From the NCBI GenBank assembly GCA_016784245.1, contig JADHVA010000019.1, forward strand, positions 1 through 10,958: a DNA stretch of 10,958 bases, in the 5' to 3' direction. The position numbers and the translations under genes are program-made. Positions 1-5,687 of the stretch are shown here, one piece after another. Under the pieces are notes generated by a model that worked only from the letters and a program-made list of their open reading frames with translations, was not told the origin of the DNA and did no database searches. The stretch's first letter is position 1. Each line of letters begins with the position of its first letter. This DNA is from Nanobdellota archaeon (lineage in GTDB: Archaea > Nanobdellota > Nanobdellia > SCGC-AAA011-G17 > GW2011-AR17).

Positions 1-252
1 ATTAGTTCATGGCCAGAGTATAATTCTAAGTTAATAGATGAAAAAGCTGAAGAAATTGGAGATAAATTAATTGAGGTTATTGCATTAGTAAGAAAGAAAA
101 AATCAGAAAATAATTTATCATTAAAAGAAGCAGTTAAAGAAATTGTTTTAGATTTAAGTGAAGAGGAAGTAAAACCTTTCCTTGAAGACTTAAAATCAGT
201 TACAAAAGCAGAAAAAATTAGTTTTGGTAAAAAAATTGATGTAAAACTGTAA
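1..252 (+). CDS. valS: Probable valyl-tRNA synthetase, C-terminal fragment
   Basis: This is the last 83 codons of a gene that begins before the window; frame 1 is open from base 1 to TAA at 250-252. The fragment opens with SSWPEY, like the conserved Ser/Pro-Trp-Pro-Glu stretch of class Ia valyl-tRNA synthetases, and continues with a helical run containing ALVRKKKSENNLSLK. That resembles the anticodon-binding domain segment of archaeal ValRS (typically an R-x-x-K-S-E-x-x-x-x-L pattern). The protein charges tRNA-Val with valine in the cytoplasm. No catalytic motifs are inside the window, so the identity rests on the C-terminal domain only; another class Ia synthetase such as IleRS is the main alternative. 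The next gene starts 43 nt downstream with its own TATA-like box, so the two are probably not strictly co-transcribed. Confidence 0.7.
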   Translation: MSSWPEYNSKLIDEKAEEIGDKLIEVIALVRKKKSENNLSLKEAVKEIVLDLSEEEVKPFLEDLKSVTKAEKISFGKKIDVKL

Positions 253-260
253 CAATAATA

Positions 261-269
261 TTTTTAAAA
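261..269 (+). promoter_or_regulatory. TATA box for the aRF1 gene (leaderless geometry)
   Basis: The sequence tttttaaaa sits in the 43-nt gap after the upstream stop codon, with its centre about 31 nt before the ATG at 296. Archaeal transcription starts about 25-30 nt after the TATA centre, so the transcript would begin at or within a few bases of the start codon. No Shine-Dalgarno stretch lies immediately before the ATG; the aagagagaag at 275-284 is too far away and lacks GGAGG. Confidence 0.5.
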
Positions 270-295
270 GATAAAGAGAGAAGAATATATATAAT

Positions 296-1786
296 ATGGC
301 TGACAATAAAAAAGAAAAACAGAAATTGAAAAGATTTGTAAGAAGTCTTGAAAAAATTAGAGGTAGACATACTGAATTAGTTTCTGTTTATGTACCAGCA
401 GGATATGACCTAATTAAAATCATTCAACATTTACAACAAGAACAAGGAACAGCTTCTAATATTAAAGATAAAACTACTCAAACACATGTTGTTGATTCAT
501 TAGAAAAAATGATTAGACATCTGAGAACATTTAAGAAAAATCCAAAAAATGGATTAGCTATTTTTTCAGGAAATGTTTCTGATAAAGAAGGTAAAGTAGA
601 TATTCAAGTTTTTAGTGTAGAACCACCTCAGCCAATGAAAATGAGATTATATAGGTGTGATCAAAAATTTGTTCTTGATGTTTTAAAAGAAATGGTTGAA
701 TTAAGAGAATCTTATGGGATTCTTGTATTAGATAAAAGAGATGCCGATGTAGGGCTATTAAAAGGAACATCAATTATAGAATTAAAAAGTATGCACTCTG
801 CTGTACCAGGAAAAACTAAAGCTGGAGGACAATGTTTACACCCAGATAGTTCAGTACATTTAGCAGATGGGCAAATTATTCCAATTGAAGAGATTAAAGA
901 AGGAGATGAAGTTTTAAGTTATGATTTTAATACACATGAGTTTGTTGGTTCAAAAGTTTTAAAGAAATGGGAAGAGAAAAAAAATAAAATTTACAAAATT
1001 AAAGCTGGAGATAGTATTATTGAAAGTTCTGAAGACCATGTATTTTTCTTAAGTAATAAAGAAGAAAAAGCAGCTAAAGATTTAGAAGAAGGAATGGAAT
1101 TATTGAATGATAAAGATAAAGGGACAGTTATTGAAAGTATTTATATTGAAGAAAAAGAAATTCCTTTAATTGATATTGAAGTTGAAAAAAAGAATTTTGT
1201 AGTTGAAGGGTTGGTTGTACATAACTCTGCACAAAGATTTGCGAGAATTAGAGAAGAAGCAGCTAAGGATTTTTTTGGTAGAATTGCTGATGCAGCAAAT
1301 AAAGCATTTTTAGATCTTAAAGAAATGAAAGGAATTTTAGTTGGTGGTCCTGGAATGACAAAGAATACTTTTTTAGATAAAGGCTATTTGAACGAACAGT
1401 TGAAAAGAAAAGTTATATCTGTACAGGATTTAAGTTATACTGGAAGTTGGGGTATGAAGGAATTAGTTGAGAAAAGTAGTGATATTTTATCAGATGAATT
1501 AATTATTACTGAAAGAAAGATTATGTCTGAATTTTTTAAATTATTATCACAAGAAGCAAATAAAGTTGTTTATGGTGAAGCTGAAGTTGATAAAGCTCTA
1601 GAAATGGGTGCAGTGGATAAATTATTATTATCAGAAGCTTTAGATGATGATATGGTTGAGAGATATGAAGATAAAGCAGAAGAAACTGGTGCTGAAGTTA
1701 TATTGATTAGTACAGAAACTTCTGAAGGTGCACAGTTGAAAGATATTGGTAGAATTGCTGCTATTCTAAGATTTGCTTTGAATTAA
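296..1786 (+). CDS. prf1: Peptide chain release factor aRF1 with an in-frame intein at the GGQ motif
   Basis: Class I release factor that reads stop codons in the ribosomal A site and triggers hydrolysis of peptidyl-tRNA. Visible motifs: GTASNIKD at 51-58 (the NIKS stop-recognition loop, here with Asp as last residue), YRCDQKF at 119-125 (the YxCxxxF motif), and GGQ at 177-179. Straight after GGQ an intein occupies residues 180-310; the extein resumes at 311 with SAQRFARIREEA, the normal continuation of aRF1. Spliced, the protein is 365 residues, shorter than the roughly 410-420 usual in archaea. The shortfall lies after LLLSEAL (443-449), where the chain passes directly to the last helix and ends near GRIAAILRF; the C-domain mini-domain, often with CxxC pairs, appears absent. 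The ATG at 296 fits a leaderless start. Confidence 0.95.
   Translation: MADNKKEKQKLKRFVRSLEKIRGRHTELVSVYVPAGYDLIKIIQHLQQEQGTASNIKDKTTQTHVVDSLEKMIRHLRTFKKNPKNGLAIFSGNVSDKEGKVDIQVFSVEPPQPMKMRLYRCDQKFVLDVLKEMVELRESYGILVLDKRDADVGLLKGTSIIELKSMHSAVPGKTKAGGQCLHPDSSVHLADGQIIPIEEIKEGDEVLSYDFNTHEFVGSKVLKKWEEKKNKIYKIKAGDSIIESSEDHVFFLSNKEEKAAKDLEEGMELLNDKDKGTVIESIYIEEKEIPLIDIEVEKKNFVVEGLVVHNSAQRFARIREEAAKDFFGRIADAANKAFLDLKEMKGILVGGPGMTKNTFLDKGYLNEQLKRKVISVQDLSYTGSWGMKELVEKSSDILSDELIITERKIMSEFFKLLSQEANKVVYGEAEVDKALEMGAVDKLLLSEALDDDMVERYEDKAEETGAEVILISTETSEGAQLKDIGRIAAILRFALN
833..1225 (+). mobile_element. Mini-intein (131 residues, no homing endonuclease) inside aRF1
   Basis: Residues 180-310 of the aRF1 precursor. 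It starts with Cys180 directly after GGQ and ends with His309-Asn310, followed by Ser311 as the +1 nucleophile, which is the native aRF1 Ser. Block A is CLHPDSSVHLADG, followed by IPIEEIKEGDEVLSYD, the usual Hint-domain opening. Block B is ESSEDHVFFL with His248; the usual Thr three residues before it is Ser245. Blocks F/G read LIDIEVEKKNFVVEGLVVHN. Only about 35 mostly charged residues separate blocks B and F, so no LAGLIDADG or other homing endonuclease fits. The reading frame is unbroken and base composition resembles the host gene, suggesting an old, vertically kept insertion. It should self-excise by Cys1 acyl shift, transesterification to Ser311 and Asn310 cyclization. Splicing activity is inferred from motifs. 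Confidence 0.93.
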
Positions 1787-2045
1787 TTTTTTCTAAATTT
1801 AAAATATAAAATTAAAAGTGCTGAAAAGATTACTAAGCAAATTACAAAAGGTAGAACTAATCTTGCAGCAGGAATATAATAGTTAGGAGAACATTCACCA
1901 GCAAGGATTAATCACCTGTATCAGGATCCATTTCTGTGCCATCATGACATTCAATAGGTGGATCTGAAAAATCATATACTGTTAAAGAAACAAATATTAA
2001 AATGATAATAATCATTAAAATTTGTAAGATTTTAGCTCTTTTCAT
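1783..2045 (-). pseudogene. Small two-helix membrane protein gene, frameshifted
   Basis: From ATG at 2045-2043 the frame codes for 45 residues (MKRAKILQILMIIIILIFVS, then an extracellular-type stretch with ECHDGT and PDTGD) and stops at TAA 1910-1908. The next frame is open across this point and continues with AGECSPNYYIP, a second hydrophobic helix (RLVLPFVICLVIFSALLILY) and a basic tail KFRKN, ending at 1785-1783. The span is 263 nt, one short of a multiple of three; adding one base near 1908-1913 gives a continuous 87-residue protein with two membrane helices, both ends inside by the positive-inside rule, and a short outside loop holding two Cys. Such CxDGT...GxCS loops occur in DPANN membrane proteins (recalled, not searched). 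Either a fresh pseudogene or a one-base sequencing/assembly error; programmed frameshifting is possible but has no visible signal. It overlaps the aRF1 end by 4 nt, convergent. Confidence 0.65.
1787..1792 (+). terminator. T-tract terminator candidate after aRF1
   Basis: A run of six T directly follows the aRF1 stop codon. Archaeal RNA polymerase can terminate on T-tracts without a hairpin, and none is seen here. The same bases code for the end of the convergent small membrane protein, so the composition may be coincidental. Confidence 0.3.
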
Positions 2046-2065
2046 AGTTGTTAAATAAATATAAG

Positions 2066-2073
2066 AGATATAC
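2066..2073 (-). promoter_or_regulatory. TATA-like box for the frameshifted membrane gene
   Basis: On the minus strand this reads tgtatatct, centred about 25 nt before the ATG at 2045, the same spacing seen at other genes in the window. A second AT-rich candidate (cttatattt at 2057-2065) lies closer. The presence of a normally spaced promoter argues that the damaged gene was recently functional or is intact in reality. Confidence 0.35.
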
Positions 2074-2117
2074 AATTGTTTGAGTAATTTCTTTTATAAA
2101 GAAAGATAAACATAATC

Positions 2118-2126
2118 TTTTTAAAT
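2118..2126 (+). promoter_or_regulatory. TATA box for the scpB-glycosylation operon
   Basis: The sequence tttttaaat is centred 27 nt before the ATG at 2149, so the mRNA should start at or very near the ATG (leaderless). It matches the TATA box of the aRF1 gene almost exactly. No purine-rich ribosome binding site precedes the ATG (ccgagagt is the nearest). This is the only good promoter seen for the run of plus-strand genes to 8845. Confidence 0.6.
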
Positions 2127-2148
2127 CCAGATTTCTTTTACCGAGAGT

Positions 2149-2850
2149 ATGCAAGATATTAAGAATAAGATAGAGGCTGTATTATTTATGACAGGTAGAT
2201 TGATGAAAATTGATGAAATCGCTGAATATTGTGGAATCAAAAGTGTAGGTGTAGTAAAACAAGCTATGAAAGCTCTGCATTTAGACTATCAAAAGAAAGA
2301 AAGTGGTTTGGAAGTTTACAAAGAAGAAGATAGTTATAAATTAAATATTAAAAAAGAATATAATCATTTGTCAACAAAATTAGTTTCGGGTTCTGAATTA
2401 GATCCACCATCACAAGCGACATTAGCTTTGATTGCATACAAACAACCAGCTATACAATCTGAAATAATTAAGATGAGAGGGAATACAGCTTATGATCATA
2501 TTAAAGCATTAAAAGAACAGGATTTTGTTTTATCTGAAAAATTTGGAAGAACTAGAATGTTAAAACTTACTACTAAATTCTTTGACTATTTTGATATTGT
2601 TGAACAAGAAACATTAAAAAAGAAGTTTAAAAATATTGCAGATAAGCAAGAAGAAAAATTAGCTAATGATATTAAGGAAAATGCTAAAGAAGATATTCTT
2701 GAAAAACTTTCTAAAGATGAAAAAATTGAAATAGTGAATAAAAAAGAGGAAAAAGTTGAAGCAATTGTAGAATTAAGTGATGAGAATAAAGAAGAAATTA
2801 AAAGTACCACAGATTTAGAAAATTTAGATCCTGAAGATTTTGGATCATAA
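2149..2850 (+). CDS. scpB: Segregation and condensation protein B (ScpB) with charged C-terminal tail
   Basis: ScpB is a winged-helix (kleisin-associated, KITE-type) subunit that works with SMC and ScpA in chromosome condensation and segregation. The 233-residue protein opens with IKNKIEAVLFMTGRLMKIDEIAEY, the first winged helix. The second has the family signature ALIAYKQP at 93-100, followed by SEIIKMRG (104-111) and GRTRMLKLTTKFFDYF at 133-148, equivalent to the bacterial GRP...YGTT..FL.YFGL stretch. From about residue 152 to the end comes a long, highly charged Lys/Glu tail ending in acidic residues, longer than a minimal ScpB core and probably helical or disordered. Start at ATG 2149 is supported by the TATA box spacing. 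It is first in the gene cluster; the next ATG is 7 nt after its stop. No scpA or smc lies in the window. Confidence 0.9.
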   Translation: MQDIKNKIEAVLFMTGRLMKIDEIAEYCGIKSVGVVKQAMKALHLDYQKKESGLEVYKEEDSYKLNIKKEYNHLSTKLVSGSELDPPSQATLALIAYKQPAIQSEIIKMRGNTAYDHIKALKEQDFVLSEKFGRTRMLKLTTKFFDYFDIVEQETLKKKFKNIADKQEEKLANDIKENAKEDILEKLSKDEKIEIVNKKEEKVEAIVELSDENKEEIKSTTDLENLDPEDFGS

Positions 2851-2857
2851 TACTCCT

Positions 2858-4324
2858 ATGGAATTCAAATTAGAAAAATTATTGCTACCTTTTGTATTTT
2901 TACTTAGCTTAGGTTTTAGACTTTTTTATGAATATAAGGTCCCTTTTTTTAGTAGTGATGAAGCTTACTTTAATTTAAGACACTCTGAATATATTGTGAG
3001 TAATTATTTCCCTTTAGTATATGATCCACTAAGTTATGGAGGAAATGTTATTTTGAATACAAATGTATTTGGTTATTTTCTAGCATTTTGGGATCTTTTC
3101 TTAAGTCAAGGATTTGCTTACAAAGTAATTCCAGCTATTTTTGCAAGTAGTTTGATTTTTATTGTGTATTTGTTGGCTAAAGATATTACTAAGAATAAAA
3201 AAACAGCTTTGTTTGCAGCTTTATTAGCAGCATTCATTCCAGTGTTTATTAAAAATACATTAAATCAAGTTTCTATTTTAAGTTTATCTGTACCATTATT
3301 TTTCCTTTTAATCTATACATTTTTAGATATAAAAAATAGGAAAGGATTGTTTATGTTTCTATCATTTTTGTATATTATGATTGAACCACTGAATTTGTTA
3401 ATGTTGTTTACTTTGGTAATTTTTGCAGTGATTATGATCGCTGAGTCTATGTCATTAAAAATTGAAATAAAAGAAGCTATTGGAATGCATATGGTTTTAT
3501 TTGTTTTAGTTAATTTGATTTTCTTTAAAAATATTTATTTAGATCTTGGTTTAGCTACAGTATGGGGAAATTTCCCAATTGAATTATATGGTTCATTATT
3601 TCAAAACTTTAACATATTTGAAACTGTATCTATAATTGGTTTTATACCCTTAATTTTAGGTGTTACAGGAATGATTCTAGCTCCAAGAAAAAATACTGCA
3701 ATAAATATTGTAAGTGCAATTATTTTATCTGCTTTTAGTTTGTTATTGTTGAAATTGATTGTTTTTGAATATGGTTTAATTATATTAGCTACAGTTTTTT
3801 GTATTACTTCAGCAATTAGTATAAATTGGTTTATTGATTATTTGAAGTTAACAAAAATTTCAAAATTTAGTAGTTATATTATTTGGGGATTAGTTTTGAT
3901 TAGTCTTGTTAGTTTAGTTGTCCCTTCAATTAGTAATGCAGAAGAAGTTATTAATGAAGGAGTTACACAAGGAGAAGTTGATGTTTTAACTTGGATTAGT
4001 ATTTATGCAGAAGAAGATAGTGTAATATTAGGTAATGTATATGAAGGAAACTTAATTGCCTATATTGCAAATCGAGCTAATGTTATAGATACACAATTTT
4101 TTTATGCAGAAGATAGGCTTTTAGATGTAGAAAAAGTATATACTACAGAGTCTTTAATCAATGCAGGTACAGTAATGAATAAATATGGAGTAGATTATTT
4201 ATATTTTTCAGGAAAGAGTAAAGAAATGTTTGATATTGAAGAGCTTGTTTATGCAAGTGATGAAACATGTTTTGAAATGATGTTTGAAAATGAAGAAGCA
4301 ACTGTTTACAAAGTCTTATGTTGA
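2858..4324 (+). CDS. STT3/AglB-like GT-C membrane protein, degenerate catalytic motif (copy 1)
   Basis: A 488-residue protein with about ten hydrophobic helices followed by a soluble domain of about 120 residues. Like oligosaccharyltransferase STT3/AglB it has, after the first helix, SSDEAYFNLR (32-41) and then DPLSYGG (56-62), resembling the family's first external loop with its metal-binding acid and the DPxSxxGG-like stretch. The soluble part has VLTWISIYAEEDSVILGNVYEG, then AYIANRANVIDT and KYGVDYLYFS, paralleling the STT3 C-terminal domain (W-D-Y-G region, R-P-x-V-x-D, K-Y-x-V-D-Y). The WWDYG acceptor-binding motif is replaced by NVYEG at 393-397, so classical OST activity is doubtful. 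I chose ATG 2858, 7 nt after scpB; a TTG at 2840 would add six residues and overlap scpB. Only gene here ending in TGA. Alternative: another GT-C transferase. Confidence 0.68.
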   Translation: MEFKLEKLLLPFVFLLSLGFRLFYEYKVPFFSSDEAYFNLRHSEYIVSNYFPLVYDPLSYGGNVILNTNVFGYFLAFWDLFLSQGFAYKVIPAIFASSLIFIVYLLAKDITKNKKTALFAALLAAFIPVFIKNTLNQVSILSLSVPLFFLLIYTFLDIKNRKGLFMFLSFLYIMIEPLNLLMLFTLVIFAVIMIAESMSLKIEIKEAIGMHMVLFVLVNLIFFKNIYLDLGLATVWGNFPIELYGSLFQNFNIFETVSIIGFIPLILGVTGMILAPRKNTAINIVSAIILSAFSLLLLKLIVFEYGLIILATVFCITSAISINWFIDYLKLTKISKFSSYIIWGLVLISLVSLVVPSISNAEEVINEGVTQGEVDVLTWISIYAEEDSVILGNVYEGNLIAYIANRANVIDTQFFYAEDRLLDVEKVYTTESLINAGTVMNKYGVDYLYFSGKSKEMFDIEELVYASDETCFEMMFENEEATVYKVLC

Positions 4325-5687
4325 AAAGGGAATCTATGTAATTGGATTTCTGATTTTGTTAGTGATTCAACTATTGAGAGATGTACCTTTTGGAACTGAA
4401 CATTATTTGAATATTAGATTAGCAGGATTACTGAGTTTATTTGATCCAGTAAGTTTTGGTGGAAGATTTGCAGCTTATTCATGGGGAACACCTTTAGTTT
4501 TAAGTCCAGCTCCAGAATTTTTAGCTTTAGTATTACCAATAATATTAGGAGTATTGAGTATATTTGTTTTTAGAAATATTTTAAAAGAAATTGTAGAAGA
4601 AAAAGATCTAGTAAATTTAGCTTTAATATTTTTTATCTTTTCTCCAATTTTTATTTATATTTTTAGCTCAGCAAATAGTATCTTCATACCATTTTTTCTC
4701 TCTTTAAGTATCTTATATTTGTTTGTTAAAAATAAATGGAAATATCTAAATTTTATTTTAATGGCAGCTATGCCTATATTTAGTATCAGTTTTACATTAT
4801 TATTAATATTAATATTGTTTTTATATGCATATGCTTGGAAAAAAGAAAGGAAAAAAGATTTTTTAAAAATATTTTATGTCGGTGCTTTTGTTAGTTTATT
4901 ATTTTTAAGTTTTATTATCTATAATACAGGTTGGCCAAATTTCTTTGATATTAGTGAGGAAGTGAATTTTAGTTTATTTCAAAAATTATTATATGACTTT
5001 GGAAGTTATTTAGGAATAGCAATATTTACATTTGTTTTGGCAATTACAGGATTTATTTATTTATGGAATAAAAAGTATGAAAATTTATTTGCATTTTTTT
5101 CAGTTTCTGTTTTATTAATATTATCTTACTTTTTCCAAACTGCTTTAATCTTTTTCAATATGTTTTTGATTTATTTTGCTGCACAAGGATTTTTAAGCTT
5201 ATTAACTAGAAGGTGGAGTTCACAATATTTTAGGAGAGTTACTCTGTTTTTAATTTTAATAGGTATTATATTTTCAGGAGTTTCACAAGAGATACAAATA
5301 ATTGAAGCATTACCAAATACAGAAATTATGCAAGCTGTAGAATTATTAACAGAACATAATGAAGTAGTTATTTTATCAGATTATAGTAGAGGTGTTTGGA
5401 TAAATTATGCTGGACATAAAAATGTATTAGATGAAAATTATTTATTTGTCAGTGATGCCGAGGAAAGGTTTAATGATGTTGAAGATATCTTCTATTTAAG
5501 GAATTTAGAAGATTCCGAAGAGATTATAAATAAGTACAATGTGAGCTATATTTGGGTAGATGACTGGTATAGAGATGATATTTGGGATTATGAGACAGAA
5601 GGACTGTTATTTGTAGCTCAATATACAAAAAACTTTAATCAGATTTATGAAGAAGATGGGGTGGATATTTGGAGGATTGAAGAATAA
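4290..5687 (+). CDS. STT3/AglB-like GT-C membrane protein, degenerate (copy 2)
   Basis: A 465-residue polytopic protein with the same layout as its upstream neighbour: N-terminal helix, external loop with GTEHYLNIR (35-43) and DPVSFGG (52-58), about ten helices, then a soluble domain of about 120 residues. The loop lacks the Asp seen in copy 1 (DEAYF versus TEHYL). In the soluble domain the STT3 WWDYG position reads LSDYSRG around 362-368, keeping Asp-Tyr but not the Trp pair, followed by WINYAGHKNVLDENYLF and KYNVSYIWVDDW, matching copy 1's NRANVIDTQFF and KYGVDYLYF. The shared order of landmarks suggests a tandem duplication followed by strong divergence. The start is ATG 4290, overlapping copy 1 by 35 nt; a TTG at 4284 is a weaker choice. 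It ends in TAATG shared with the next gene. Role inferred: membrane glycan transfer, possibly a pseudo-enzyme partner. Confidence 0.62.
   Translation: MKKQLFTKSYVEKGIYVIGFLILLVIQLLRDVPFGTEHYLNIRLAGLLSLFDPVSFGGRFAAYSWGTPLVLSPAPEFLALVLPIILGVLSIFVFRNILKEIVEEKDLVNLALIFFIFSPIFIYIFSSANSIFIPFFLSLSILYLFVKNKWKYLNFILMAAMPIFSISFTLLLILILFLYAYAWKKERKKDFLKIFYVGAFVSLLFLSFIIYNTGWPNFFDISEEVNFSLFQKLLYDFGSYLGIAIFTFVLAITGFIYLWNKKYENLFAFFSVSVLLILSYFFQTALIFFNMFLIYFAAQGFLSLLTRRWSSQYFRRVTLFLILIGIIFSGVSQEIQIIEALPNTEIMQAVELLTEHNEVVILSDYSRGVWINYAGHKNVLDENYLFVSDAEERFNDVEDIFYLRNLEDSEEIINKYNVSYIWVDDWYRDDIWDYETEGLLFVAQYTKNFNQIYEEDGVDIWRIEE
5671..5675 (+). promoter_or_regulatory. Shine-Dalgarno site for the GT2 gene
   Basis: A perfect GGAGG lies inside the end of the preceding gene, 11 nt before the ATG at 5687, which itself overlaps the preceding TAA. 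It supports this start and fits a leadered, internal operon position. Confidence 0.5.

Noticed and set aside
833..1225. Reading the aRF1 insert as a domain insertion or a sequencing chimera
   Set aside because: The Cys first residue, block A and B patterns, terminal His-Asn and following Ser, all in frame with intact aRF1 on both sides, fit an intein and nothing else I know.
1922..1964. Imperfect inverted repeat ggatcca/tggatct as a possible regulatory hairpin
   Set aside because: It is short and imperfect, with a spacer of about 25 bases, and it lies within the coding part of the frameshifted membrane gene.
2586..2810. Open frame of 74 codons on the minus strand opposite scpB
   Set aside because: It is the complement of the Lys/Glu-rich tail of ScpB and gives a Ser/Phe-rich low-complexity product with no start signal.
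2840..2857. TTG start for the first STT3-like gene
   Set aside because: It overlaps scpB by 11 nt and adds only six polar residues; ATG 2858 just after the scpB stop is the simpler start, though TTG cannot be excluded.
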